Of a DNA stretch of 64,000 nt, positions 19,923-28,679 are shown piece by piece; within the stretch, counting starts at the first letter, position 1, and every line of letters starts with the position of its first letter. Both the position numbers and the translations under genes were made by a program. The notes beneath the pieces are model-generated. The model made no database searches. It was given only the letters and a program-made list of their open reading frames with translations, and had not been told where the DNA came from. Source of the DNA: Paenibacillus sp. G2S3 (GTDB lineage Bacteria; Bacillota; Bacilli; Paenibacillales; Paenibacillaceae); the NCBI RefSeq assembly GCF_030123105.1, contig NZ_CP126095.1, forward strand, positions 4,960,001 to 5,024,000, in the 5' to 3' direction.

Positions 19923-19962
19923 AAAAGGGCTATCCGGTCCATAGCAGACCGAATAGCCCTTT
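19923..19962 (-). terminator. Distal terminator of the GH95 gene at 20042
   Basis: AAAGGGCTAT and ATAGCCCTTT form the outer stem, and CGGTC and GACCG the inner stem. The reverse strand continues TTTTGCC. It is the second of two tandem hairpins behind the gene. Confidence 0.75.
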
Positions 19963-20009
19963 AATCATGCACTAATAACTAATAGACCAGCATTCAAACG
20001 CATAATTAA

Positions 20010-20035
20010 AGCGGGGGGCTCTTATCACCCCCGCT
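20010..20035 (-). terminator. Proximal terminator of the GH95 gene at 20042
   Basis: AGCGGGGG and CCCCCGCT form a very GC-rich stem with a 10-bp loop, 6 bp past the stop and followed by TTTAATT on the reverse strand. Confidence 0.8.
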
Positions 20036-20041
20036 GAATCA

Positions 20042-22366
20042 TTATACCAACTCTAACTGACTGTTAAAATAGTAGCTTCCTCCTATTTCTCCTTGAACAG
20101 TAGCTCTTCTATCTCCCAACCGAAGTGTCACGGTTCCTGGTGAGTAGGTACGTATCGTAGCTTCCACCAATTGACCATTGTCCCAAGCTACATCAACCTC
20201 AGCATTTCCTTTGGCCCGCAGTCCAGATACCGATCCTGTACCCCATGCTTTTGGAAGTGCAGGCAGCAGATGAATCTCACCCTCATGGCTTTGCAGCAGC
20301 ATCTCGGCAATAACAGCCGTACCCCCGAAATTCCCATCGATTACAAAAATATTGCACTCCGCTCCTCCAATGCCCGATTTGGAAAAGCTAAATAAATTAT
20401 CGAAACTGAGTCCACCAATCAAATGGGAAATATGATTAAAGGCCTTTTCCCCGTCATACAATCTGGCAAAGCCGAGACCGAACAATGCGGCGGTAAATTC
20501 CACATCCTCCAGTTCTTCCTGAACCATCCGGTTCTCAAGTGTTACTCTCACCGCAGCGCTAAGTTCAGGTGTCTTACTTGGTGTGATCTGATTACTTGGA
20601 TATACCGCGAACAAATGGGCCAAATGCCGATGCTCCGGCTGCGCTTCCTCGTAGTCCTCTAGCCACTCTTGCAGCTGTCCTCTCTTGCCGATCTGAAATG
20701 GTGGCAGCTTGGATATCGCTTGCTCCAGCTGCTCCTGTAGTTCCTCGTCCGTATTCAGTAGCTTCGCAGACTTCAAACAAAACTCAAAAAGGTCTTTCAC
20801 CAGCATCTGATCCATAGTGGTACCCATAGACAGCTGCTGTGCCCCATCGCTGCTATCCGTAGGATAGAAATGATTCTCCGGCGAGTTCGAAGGTCCAGTC
20901 ACCAACCAGCCGTATTTGGGATGAATGGTCATATAATCTAGGAAGAATGCTGCTGCTTCTTTTAGCACTGGATAGGCCTGTTCCTCCAGAAATACACGGT
21001 CCTGACTGTATTCATAATGCTCCATCAGATGCGTCGCAATCCATAGTCCACCTGTAACGTTTAGCCCCCAAGATGTCTCCCAGCCCGGAGCCGTGAACCC
21101 CCAGACATTCGAGAATACATGTGCTACCCAGCCTTTACTGCCATAGAAATCGCGAGCGCTTGCCTTTCCAGCATGAGATAAGTCCTCAATATAGCGCATT
21201 AACGGTAAATGACTATCCCCAAGATTTACGACTTCCGTCGGAAAGTAATTCATTTGGGTATTGATGTCCAAATGATAGTCACAGCTCCACCCCATACGGC
21301 AAGCCTCACCATCATTCCATATTCCCTGTAGATTTAGCGGTAAGGGGGAGTCCTCACGAGCTCCAGCAATGGTCAGGTATCGTCCATATTGCAGGAACAA
21401 CGCAAATAGCTGCGAATCCTCCTCCGGGTCCTGTGCCAGTAATCGAATACGTTGATCGGTAGGTAGATCCACCTTCCCAGTGGTGCCTAATTGGATATCC
21501 ACCTTCCCATATTCTTGCTCATAATCAGCGATATGATCCGCTTTTAACTGCGTATATCCTTTGCGCAAAGCCTGCTGTACGGTGCTGCTACTCTCCATTT
21601 CCCAGTCCGAGTTACTACGGTGGTAATCAGTGCTGACCGCAAAATAAATTCGAGCCTCATTGGCTCCCGCAATTCTTAAGTGGCCGTCCCCTCTGTACAT
21701 TGTACCGCCGGAAATTCTTACCTTAATTTGTCCCTTTGCCCATACCCCGCAAGTGCCGTCACTATGCACATTCTCTGTGGCTTGTCCTTTGAATTCAATG
21801 GTGTTATCATTCACAACTTCAGTCGTAAACGATTCTGAACCACCCTCCAGGCCGATTGTAAAGGATACACCCCCTGGCTCATCACTCCAAATTCTTGAAA
21901 TCACCAGATCATCAGCATGGGAAGCGAAAATCTCACGATGCAGCTTTGTTCCTTTACTTTGAACCACTGTCCGAGCCACCGCACAGGTCAAATCCAGCTC
22001 TCGCTCGATAGCTCCTGCTGACCCGGAATCTATGTCCTGTTCTGCAAAGTCAATGACAACCTCGCATAATCCAAGATTCGTACCGAAATTCCGCTTCTTC
22101 GGCTGCAGATGTTGCTTGGCTAGACGGTCACCTTCGTTATAATCGCCAGCAAAGAAGTGCTTCCGCATCTCTTCCAGCGCAGCTTTGCCTCCGAAAGGAG
22201 CAGGCTCTGACTCAGCTTGACCCGACCAGTAGGTAACCTCGGTCATGTTCCATACCTCACGATACGGAGCAGCTATCACTACTGCACCTATTCTTCCATT
22301 ACCTAGTGGCAATCCTTGTGACCAATCCGTTGCAGGGGTAGAATACCATAATCTAAAATCGCTCAT
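20042..22366 (-). CDS. GH95 alpha-L-fucosidase or alpha-L-galactosidase
   Basis: The protein (774 aa, no signal peptide) has the GH95 plan: N-terminal beta domain beginning WYSTPATDWSQGLPLGNGRIGA, an alpha/alpha barrel and a C-terminal sheet. Candidate catalytic residues are Glu567 in GQLQEW (acid), Asp677 in IDGNFGG (base side) and Asn369 in LDINTQMNY. Where the paralogue at 26170 reads LNIN, this one reads LDIN (Asp367), and the usual [10 protein letters not shown] is replaced by CNIFVIDGNFG. The substrate may therefore differ; L-galactose-releasing GH95 enzymes are known. GGAG before the ATG supports the start. It is a single-gene unit, divergent from the AraC regulator at 22620, with two tandem terminators behind it. 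Confidence 0.88.
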   Translation of the reverse strand: MSDFRLWYSTPATDWSQGLPLGNGRIGAVVIAAPYREVWNMTEVTYWSGQAESEPAPFGGKAALEEMRKHFFAGDYNEGDRLAKQHLQPKKRNFGTNLGLCEVVIDFAEQDIDSGSAGAIERELDLTCAVARTVVQSKGTKLHREIFASHADDLVISRIWSDEPGGVSFTIGLEGGSESFTTEVVNDNTIEFKGQATENVHSDGTCGVWAKGQIKVRISGGTMYRGDGHLRIAGANEARIYFAVSTDYHRSNSDWEMESSSTVQQALRKGYTQLKADHIADYEQEYGKVDIQLGTTGKVDLPTDQRIRLLAQDPEEDSQLFALFLQYGRYLTIAGAREDSPLPLNLQGIWNDGEACRMGWSCDYHLDINTQMNYFPTEVVNLGDSHLPLMRYIEDLSHAGKASARDFYGSKGWVAHVFSNVWGFTAPGWETSWGLNVTGGLWIATHLMEHYEYSQDRVFLEEQAYPVLKEAAAFFLDYMTIHPKYGWLVTGPSNSPENHFYPTDSSDGAQQLSMGTTMDQMLVKDLFEFCLKSAKLLNTDEELQEQLEQAISKLPPFQIGKRGQLQEWLEDYEEAQPEHRHLAHLFAVYPSNQITPSKTPELSAAVRVTLENRMVQEELEDVEFTAALFGLGFARLYDGEKAFNHISHLIGGLSFDNLFSFSKSGIGGAECNIFVIDGNFGGTAVIAEMLLQSHEGEIHLLPALPKAWGTGSVSGLRAKGNAEVDVAWDNGQLVEATIRTYSPGTVTLRLGDRRATVQGEIGGSYYFNSQLELV

Positions 22367-22518
22367 TTTATTTTCTCCTGTCCATAGTAGAATCTGTGCA
22401 AGCGCGATAACCCTCTAAAAAATGTTGTTAATTAATCCGCTATATAATGTGAAATAATTCATAATTCCATCTCTTTCAAGATGAATCATACTTTCTTAAA
22501 CCTATCCATTATGTTGCG

Positions 22519-22561
22519 GATTCACTGTATTTATCGTATCATTTGAATGAATCACTGTCTT
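22519..22561. promoter_or_regulatory. Direct repeats in the GH95/AraC divergent region
   Basis: GATTCACTGTATT at 22519-22531 and GAATCACTGTCTT at 22549-22561 share one sequence 30 bp apart. The arrangement fits an AraC-family binding region within the 253-bp divergent gap. Weak evidence on its own. Confidence 0.35.
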
Positions 22562-22619
22562 TGTTGACCTGTTCGATTATTTGACGATTTGTACGGTAAG
22601 ATAAGAAAAGAGGGGCCGC

Positions 22620-23489
22620 ATGAATAAACTATCTGAAATGACTCCGTATGTCGGCGCAATCATGCCTTATGTGTACGACGGCAGCAGCAATGAGCATCTG
22701 AGAGTCGGTAATGCATACGCGTTCCACTTGTTTACTGATGGCCCCGGTGAGATGGAGATCGATGGAATACGTTATCCGATTGAGCGAAGGACGCTTGTGT
22801 TTCTCCGTCCCGGTCAGCCCCATGCTTTTCATATCATGTCTTCTCATCCACTGTCGTCTTACAACTTCTATTTTGATTTATGGGACAACCGCTCTCCAGT
22901 ATCTAATAATCTTTCATTTATCCATGCCCCTGAAGTCTTACAATTTGAAAAAAAAGCCATCGAAGCACCTTGTGCAGAGCTGAGCGAGTTACCTTGCATA
23001 TTCCCACTAGCTAAATATCCTTTGCTATACGATAGTCTTGTGATGATTGCCAAGGCTTACAATGACGCGCTGTTCTATCGCAATGAGACGGCCAATAGCT
23101 ATCTGTACGGCTGGATCTTAAGCTGGTATAATGCCCTCCATCAGCATCAGCCAAGTGATTATCGTATTGTCCGCCTGCTGGAATATTTGAACACCCATCC
23201 CGAGCGTGGTAAGTCTATCGAAGATTGGGCACAGTTCTGCGGGCTCAAGCGAACGTATTTCCATGAGCTGTTTCTACGGGAGACCGGAATGACGCCACGC
23301 ATCTATCATCATAATTTAGTCATGAGGCGGGCGGCAGGACTGCTCCTGGAGAGTGAGCTTAGTGTGACTGCGATCGCTGAGAAGCTGGGCTATCCTTCCA
23401 TCCATCCCTTCTCCAGACATTTCAGTACCTGCTACGGCATTAATCCAACACAGTACCGCCTTAATCCGCAAAGCCGAATACGAATGTAA
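22620..23489 (+). CDS. AraC-family transcriptional regulator with cupin sensor
   Basis: The protein (289 aa) has an N-terminal cupin-like ligand domain (HLFTDGPGEMEIDG, then FLRPGQPHAFHIM) and a C-terminal pair of helix-turn-helix motifs (about 190-285). The motifs are EDWAQFCGLKRTYFHELFLRETG and IAEKLGYPSIHPFSRHFSTCYGINPTQYR. AGAGGGG lies six bases before the ATG. Being divergent from the GH95 gene, it is most likely that gene's local regulator, probably an activator responding to a sugar. The effector is not readable from the sequence. Confidence 0.88.
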   Translation: MNKLSEMTPYVGAIMPYVYDGSSNEHLRVGNAYAFHLFTDGPGEMEIDGIRYPIERRTLVFLRPGQPHAFHIMSSHPLSSYNFYFDLWDNRSPVSNNLSFIHAPEVLQFEKKAIEAPCAELSELPCIFPLAKYPLLYDSLVMIAKAYNDALFYRNETANSYLYGWILSWYNALHQHQPSDYRIVRLLEYLNTHPERGKSIEDWAQFCGLKRTYFHELFLRETGMTPRIYHHNLVMRRAAGLLLESELSVTAIAEKLGYPSIHPFSRHFSTCYGINPTQYRLNPQSRIRM

Positions 23490-23498
23490 GACTCCAAT

Positions 23499-23548
23499 AA
23501 AAAAGAATACGCGCTATCCGCGAGAAGCGGTTGCACGTATTCTTTTTT
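23499..23548. terminator. Bidirectional terminator
   Basis: AAAAAAGAATACG and CGTATTCTTTTTT form a long perfect outer stem, with a further CCGC/GCGG inner pairing, between convergent genes ending at 23489 and 23561. It has A- and T-runs suitable for both strands. Confidence 0.9.
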
Positions 23549-23560
23549 CAATGTGTATGA

Positions 23561-25621
23561 TCAGTTGGATTTTGCCATTAATTTGAAGATTTTGGACTCT
23601 GCCGGCTCAAGCGTAACTACAAGCTCTCCTGCAATTTCCCCTTGTGTACCTTCCCATAAATCAAGCAGTTGGTATGCTACTTGACTATTCAGTCCTGCAC
23701 GCTCTAAAGAAATAGATTTATGAGCAGAGTTCGCAGCATCATAGTTAAAGACAGCAAGATAAAATACATTGTCTTCTGCATCTTCAAGTACGAAAGCATC
23801 GGAAGCTTGCTTGCCAAGATCCCCTTCGACAGGGCGGAAGGTCTTCCCTAGGCGGGCGACATCCATAATCTCTTTATTGCCCAGCCACGATTTAGCCCGA
23901 GCGGCTGCTTCCTCTTTTCGAAAATCATCGCCTAGCAGAAGTACCGTTCCAGCGATGACCGAAGCAGTCAAACGACTCCGACCTTCATGCCAGCCAGTGG
24001 CATCTTGGTTATGGCTCTTGTACAGCACGGAATGATCCGGGTCATTGTAACGATATAAGGTATGGCTCATCCACCAGCCATGTGTCAACGAATTCAGCAA
24101 ATACTCTGTATCGTGCAGTGTACCGAAGACGTCACAGGATACCCGGCGGCTATGCGCAAATGCATAAGGGAACAATGGAGCGATGGATAGATTGATAAAG
24201 AACGGCCGACCGATTACCTCTGGTGAGAGCTTGTTCTGCAAGTAAGTCATCCCATAGTGATACGCCGCAATTCCCGTCGTAATTTCCGGATTGTAATGTT
24301 GCCCTTCCAGTGCACCATGCGCCAAAAAGTCTAGTTTGACATACTCGAAGCCTTCCGAGATGAATTTATTCGTGTACCAATCTATTCTTTGCAGGTTGCC
24401 TGGATGTGTCGGGTCAATAGCCAGTCCTCCATCAACATCCGGCAAAATCTCTCCTTCGCTGTCTCGCAGCAAGATATCACCATAAGTGTATTTGCCGTTT
24501 GTACCTTCCACGAGATCTCCGAACTGAGCCGGACTTCCCCAGAAGGCAAAAGGCGTCCAGTAAGTTCCCGGTCTATGACCGTTCTCCCGAACCAGGTCCA
24601 GTGCATTCTTCATTTCTTCTGGTGTGAAATTGTCCCAGAAAGCATCAAAGTTGATGTACAGTGTGTCCTCATTCTGGAATCCTAGCGGCTGCACTTCATT
24701 TTTCAGAAAATTACTGGTGGACGTATACAGATCGTAATCAAGCTCAGCCATTGCCGCAGACCAGCTATTCCAGCCGATAGGAACGCCGCCATCCCATGAC
24801 AGAGGAGCCTCTATCCAGGTATTAGCCTGACCGTACGCTTCAAGCCCTTTTCTATAATCATCATAGAACCCTACGAAAACGAGCGGCGACTCTACTCTTG
24901 TTCCTTTTACATAACCATGTGGCTGGAAATCACGGGTCATTTCACTTACAGCGCCGCCGTAAAGATCTAGCTCCTCGATCCCTCCGCTCCGTTCGCTTTT
25001 GATACGAATCCCTGTCTTCCACACCTTGTGCGTAATAGAACCCATAATAATTCCCTGCCGACTTTCCGGCGCGAACAATGCAGTTACTTCATAGCTTTCC
25101 GTATCCATCGGCGGCTTCACTACTGTATATCTGACCCACTTGTCGTTGTCGTACGGCACACGCAGAATGCTTGGTTCTTCGGGTTGCCCTGACTCCCCGC
25201 CAAGTGACACCGATTTGGTCTGAAGGACAGCCATCCGGTTTGCCTTGATCTCCTCATCGCTTGCAATTACGATTTGCATCAACACAAATGATGAAGATTC
25301 ATAAATATAGAAATGCTGCTCCAGCTGTGGCAGCAGGGACGTTTCGTGCAAAATGACTACATGAACACCTTTTCCAAAGCCCTCACGCACTACCACTTCC
25401 TGAGACTTCAGTGTGTGGCTCTGATAATGTTCTGTGTTGTATTCTCGGCCCTGACAGCGGAATGCGCTGCGAATCCCTTTTACATGAGAAGTGTTTCCGC
25501 GGGCAACGGATGCTTCACCCGTCCCGAGATCAATCTCTAGATTCACCTCATCATTGGTTACACGGATAAGAGATGCTGTGTCCGTATTCACTTTTACCGT
25601 TGTAGCACTATCAGTTAGCAT
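23561..25621 (-). CDS. Intracellular clan GH-D (alpha-galactosidase-like) enzyme
   Basis: The enzyme (686 aa) is homologous over its whole length to residues about 460-1115 of the secreted 1601-aa protein, but has no signal peptide, binding modules or anchor. Shared blocks are GWNSWS, NFDAFWDN, GTYWTPFAFWG, YVKLDFLAHG (likely nucleophile Asp431), SRRVSCDVFG (likely acid/base Asp497) and DPTHPG. The start was placed at 25621, where AAGGAGG precedes ATG by six bases; the longer frame to 25699 has no ribosome site. It likely cleaves alpha-galactosides after import. It has its own promoter (duplicated cassette at 25681-25763), and the preceding GH95 gene ends in a terminator. The exact family is uncertain. 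Confidence 0.82.
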   Translation of the reverse strand: MLTDSATTVKVNTDTASLIRVTNDEVNLEIDLGTGEASVARGNTSHVKGIRSAFRCQGREYNTEHYQSHTLKSQEVVVREGFGKGVHVVILHETSLLPQLEQHFYIYESSSFVLMQIVIASDEEIKANRMAVLQTKSVSLGGESGQPEEPSILRVPYDNDKWVRYTVVKPPMDTESYEVTALFAPESRQGIIMGSITHKVWKTGIRIKSERSGGIEELDLYGGAVSEMTRDFQPHGYVKGTRVESPLVFVGFYDDYRKGLEAYGQANTWIEAPLSWDGGVPIGWNSWSAAMAELDYDLYTSTSNFLKNEVQPLGFQNEDTLYINFDAFWDNFTPEEMKNALDLVRENGHRPGTYWTPFAFWGSPAQFGDLVEGTNGKYTYGDILLRDSEGEILPDVDGGLAIDPTHPGNLQRIDWYTNKFISEGFEYVKLDFLAHGALEGQHYNPEITTGIAAYHYGMTYLQNKLSPEVIGRPFFINLSIAPLFPYAFAHSRRVSCDVFGTLHDTEYLLNSLTHGWWMSHTLYRYNDPDHSVLYKSHNQDATGWHEGRSRLTASVIAGTVLLLGDDFRKEEAAARAKSWLGNKEIMDVARLGKTFRPVEGDLGKQASDAFVLEDAEDNVFYLAVFNYDAANSAHKSISLERAGLNSQVAYQLLDLWEGTQGEIAGELVVTLEPAESKIFKLMAKSN

Positions 25622-25680
25622 GATTTGCCTCCTTGTTACTGCGTTTTGGACCTTGAAGGCGGCAGGCTCTGTACCTGTGT

Positions 25681-25763
25681 CCCCCAAGTATGCCCTCATT
25701 ATAAAGATCAGATAAAGCGTTTTCTATACAACGATCTTCCGATCCATACCGCGATCTAACACA
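25681..25763 (-). promoter_or_regulatory. Duplicated promoter/operator cassette, copy 1
   Basis: This 83-bp block recurs at 28595-28677 with three mismatches. On the reverse strand it contains TAGAAA, 17 bp, then TATAAT (25698-25703), 77 bp before the ATG at 25621. A cre/LacI-like site, GATAAAGCGTTTTCTA (25711-25726), overlaps the -35 box and spacer. Confidence 0.65.
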
Positions 25764-25896
25764 TCTAGCACAAACCTAAATCCCCCTAGTATTCATGTCG
25801 ATGACAAGAAGAAGAGGCTGTACATAAAATACTGCTCATGCTCAACAATTTCGTATCCACACTCCGTTTTCACCTTCGGGCAGCTAGAAGAGATAG

Positions 25897-26079
25897 ATTA
25901 GGGAAAACCTCCCTAAAAAAAGCCAGAAAACACCATATTCCAATGTAATGAGGGAATTCCTCCCTAAAAAACAGAGTGAATTCCAAATTCACCACCAGAT
26001 CGGATGAATTTCAGGGAGAAATTCCCTGATTGTTAGTCTTGCGAGCAAAAATCGAATTTCAGGGACTTTTTCCCTAATT
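25897..26079 (-). repeat. Four-motif palindromic intergenic repeat, copy 2 (inverted)
   Basis: AGGGA-N5-TCCCT elements lie at 25900, 25951, 26013 and 26061. The first two read AGGGAAAACCTCCCT and AGGGAATTCCTCCCT; the last two are in the opposite sense. Read in reverse complement the block aligns along its length with copy 1 at 12816-12999, including spacers. It fills most of the 548-bp gap between the 25621 start and the GH95 stop at 26170. The stretch 25764-25896 holds nothing recognised. Confidence 0.8.
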
Positions 26080-26108
26080 GTTTATCAGCATTATATTCGT
26101 ACAAAAAA

Positions 26109-26146
26109 ACAGCAGCAGAACCTGTATTTCAGGTCCCTGCTGCTGT
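26109..26146 (-). terminator. Terminator of the GH95 gene at 26170
   Basis: ACAGCAGCAG and CTGCTGCTGT pair, with an inner ACCTG/CAGGT pairing. On the reverse strand the stem is followed by TTTTTTTG, 23 bp past the stop. Confidence 0.9.
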
Positions 26147-26169
26147 CCATATTCCTATGAAACTGACTA

Positions 26170-28551
26170 TTATTGCTTACCAACTAAAAGCTTGTAGGTC
26201 TGCCCAGCGGTCGTAGAAAAGCTCACCGTTCCATCTGCGGAACGGTCATACTTCATCTCGTTGCCGCCATTACTCACCAAGAGCGAAGCATCTGTGCGGA
26301 TCACACATTCATTGCCTAGAAGGGAGGTAATCTGTGCTTCCACGAGATGGCCTCTATCCCACTGAATGCTAACTTCAAAGCCACCGCGGGCACGTAGCCC
26401 CGCCACGCTTCCCTCCTGCCATTCATCTGGCAGTGCAGGCAGCAGATCGAGATACCCGAGGTGAGATTGCAGTAGCATCTCAGCAATTCCGGCAGAAGCG
26501 GCGAAGTTACCATCAATTTGGAACGGTGGATGTGCGCCAAGCAGATTGGCATAAACGCCGCCGTGACTATACTGTTCGGACTCCCCATCCTTCACCAGCC
26601 GCAGCATGTTTGAGAGCAGGCGTAGGGAGCGGTTGCCATCCCGGAAGCGACTCCATAGAGCAACTCTCCAGCCTAGACTCCAACCTGTGCTCTCGTCCCC
26701 ACGACGTTCAAGCGAGGTTTTGGCTGCAGCGAACAGCTCAGGGGTCTCTTCTTCTGACAACTGCCGACCCGGATAGATACCGACCAGATGTGAGGTATGT
26801 CTGTGATACATATCCTCATCTTCAAAGTCTAAGGACCATTCCTGCAACTGTCCGTACTTACCAACCTGTAATGGCAATAAACGTTCACGAGCACTTACCA
26901 ATTCTGCACGCAGATCCTCATCCATTCCAAGCGTTTCCGAAGCCTCAATACAATTCGTAAACAGCTCCCAGATGAGCGAAATATCCATAGTAGCACCTGC
27001 ACTGACTGCAGCTAAGCCCTCCGCTGTCTGGAATTTATGCTCTGGCGAAGTGGATGGGGAGGTCACAAGCCTTCCGTTACCATCGTCAATAAGCCAGTCC
27101 AGTGCAAACAGAGCCGCCTCCTTCATCACAGGATAAGCGGAAGTCCGTAAATATTCCTCGTCCCCGCCAAAAGCATAATGCTCCCAGAGATGTTGTGTCA
27201 GCCAAACGCCACTCATCGTCCAGTAAGCCCAGCTTGGATCTCCGTCACCATAATCCCCCACTGGTGCTGTCTGTGCCCAAAGATCCGTATTATGATGAGC
27301 CACCCAGCCTCGGGCACCATAGTTGACTTGAGCAGTCTCCGCACCCATCTCCGCCAAATTTCCGATCATATCCAGCAGCGGCTCATGACATTCCGCCAGA
27401 TTACAAATTTCAGCTGGCCAATAATTCATTTCTGTATTAATGTTCAGCGTATAGTTGCTACTCCACGGCGGACGGGTAACCGCATTCCATATTCCCTGCA
27501 GATTAGTAGCTTGTGTTCCGGGGCGCGAGCTTGCAATCATCAAATAGCGCCCGTAATGAAACAGCAACTCGACAAGACCAGGGTCTTGTGCCGCGTATGT
27601 CGTAATCCGTTGCTCCGTGGTCATCGACTCCGGGGCTAGTGTCTTGCCTAATTGGAGCTTCACTCGGTCAAAAAGTGATCGGTAATCCTCGACATGCGCT
27701 TGAAGAAAGCTGTCGTAAGACTTTCCATTCACATCTGCCAAGTAAGAAGCGGCAATAGCAGAAGCATCTTTCCCCTCAGCTCCCGGGATTTTGTCAAAGC
27801 CATTAAAGCCTGTAGCCGCGCTGAAATAGAAGGTTGCAGCCGTTCCTCCCAACAGATGAATTCCACTACCGTCAACGGTAACTTCCCCACCCTCTGCCAC
27901 TACGGAGAGTTGTCCTTCAAAGGCCATGCCCTTGCTCTTGCCAGGTTCTCCGTATTGGATCGGATTGTCACTCCAAAAATAGCTTGGATCAACATGCTCC
28001 GGTGCAGTTCCCGAGAGCACAAAGCGATCACCCTGCGCGTGAAGGCTATGCCGAAGCGAACTATCTAGCGTAGCATGTACATTCAGCGCTCCCGGTACAC
28101 TTGCAGTCAGACGCAGCACGAGCAACTGATCAGGATGTGAAGCGAACATCTCACGGGTATAAGTAACATTACCAATCTTATATTCAATGCGGTGAACCGC
28201 AATTTCAATATCTAATGTCCGCCGATAGGATTGATAAACACCACCATGCTCAAAACGAAGTAGTAAATCTCCAAAAGGCAGATACGATTGGGTGTACGGA
28301 CCTAGCATCTCTCTAGTCAGGGTGTCCGCTTCTGTATACCGGCCCTCCTGAATCAGCTTCCGAACCTTTGGCAAAGCGTCCTTAGCACCTGGATTGTTCC
28401 CATCCTTCGGGAATCCCGACCATAATGTATCCTCGTTTAGACTGACTTTCTCCTGCTCCACACCGCCGAAGATCATACCACCCAGACGGCCATTCCCAAT
28501 CGGAAGCCCTTCGGTCCATACATTTGCTGGCTTGTCATATTGAAGTTTCAT
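26170..28551 (-). CDS. GH95 alpha-L-fucosidase
   Basis: The protein (793 aa, cytoplasmic) carries the canonical GH95 signature: [19 protein letters not shown] at the start, [12 protein letters not shown] with Asn370 and Asn372, GQLQEW with acid Glu571, and PPFQIDGNF with Asp680. These correspond to the catalytic set of characterised 1,2-alpha-L-fucosidases. GAGGGAGAG precedes the ATG. It follows the GH110 gene by 128 bp but has its own copy of the duplicated promoter cassette (28595-28677), so it can be read both from upstream and by itself. With GH110 it could strip fucose and alpha-1,3-galactose from branched glycans. Confidence 0.92.
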   Translation of the reverse strand: MKLQYDKPANVWTEGLPIGNGRLGGMIFGGVEQEKVSLNEDTLWSGFPKDGNNPGAKDALPKVRKLIQEGRYTEADTLTREMLGPYTQSYLPFGDLLLRFEHGGVYQSYRRTLDIEIAVHRIEYKIGNVTYTREMFASHPDQLLVLRLTASVPGALNVHATLDSSLRHSLHAQGDRFVLSGTAPEHVDPSYFWSDNPIQYGEPGKSKGMAFEGQLSVVAEGGEVTVDGSGIHLLGGTAATFYFSAATGFNGFDKIPGAEGKDASAIAASYLADVNGKSYDSFLQAHVEDYRSLFDRVKLQLGKTLAPESMTTEQRITTYAAQDPGLVELLFHYGRYLMIASSRPGTQATNLQGIWNAVTRPPWSSNYTLNINTEMNYWPAEICNLAECHEPLLDMIGNLAEMGAETAQVNYGARGWVAHHNTDLWAQTAPVGDYGDGDPSWAYWTMSGVWLTQHLWEHYAFGGDEEYLRTSAYPVMKEAALFALDWLIDDGNGRLVTSPSTSPEHKFQTAEGLAAVSAGATMDISLIWELFTNCIEASETLGMDEDLRAELVSARERLLPLQVGKYGQLQEWSLDFEDEDMYHRHTSHLVGIYPGRQLSEEETPELFAAAKTSLERRGDESTGWSLGWRVALWSRFRDGNRSLRLLSNMLRLVKDGESEQYSHGGVYANLLGAHPPFQIDGNFAASAGIAEMLLQSHLGYLDLLPALPDEWQEGSVAGLRARGGFEVSIQWDRGHLVEAQITSLLGNECVIRTDASLLVSNGGNEMKYDRSADGTVSFSTTAGQTYKLLVGKQ

Positions 28552-28594
28552 TAGTTCTCTCCCTCACGATCTGTCATGAATTAAATGATGTATT

Positions 28595-28677
28595 CCCCCA
28601 AGTCTGCCCTCATTATAAAGATCAGATAAAGCGTTTTCTATACATCGATCTACCGATCCATACCGCGATCTAACACA
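28595..28677 (-). promoter_or_regulatory. Duplicated promoter/operator cassette, copy 2
   Basis: This is the same 83-bp block as at 25681-25763, abutting the stop codon of the GH110 gene. The reverse strand has TAGAAA-N17-TATAAT (-10 at 28612-28617), 61 bp before the GH95 ATG at 28551. The operator-like GATAAAGCGTTTTCTA is at 28625-28640. Confidence 0.65.
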
Positions 28678-28679
28678 AT

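Noticed and set aside
12816..26079. CRISPR-like regular spacing of AGGGA/TCCCT elements
   Set aside because: Only four elements per locus, of alternating orientation, imperfect, with spacers that are conserved between loci; no cas genes.
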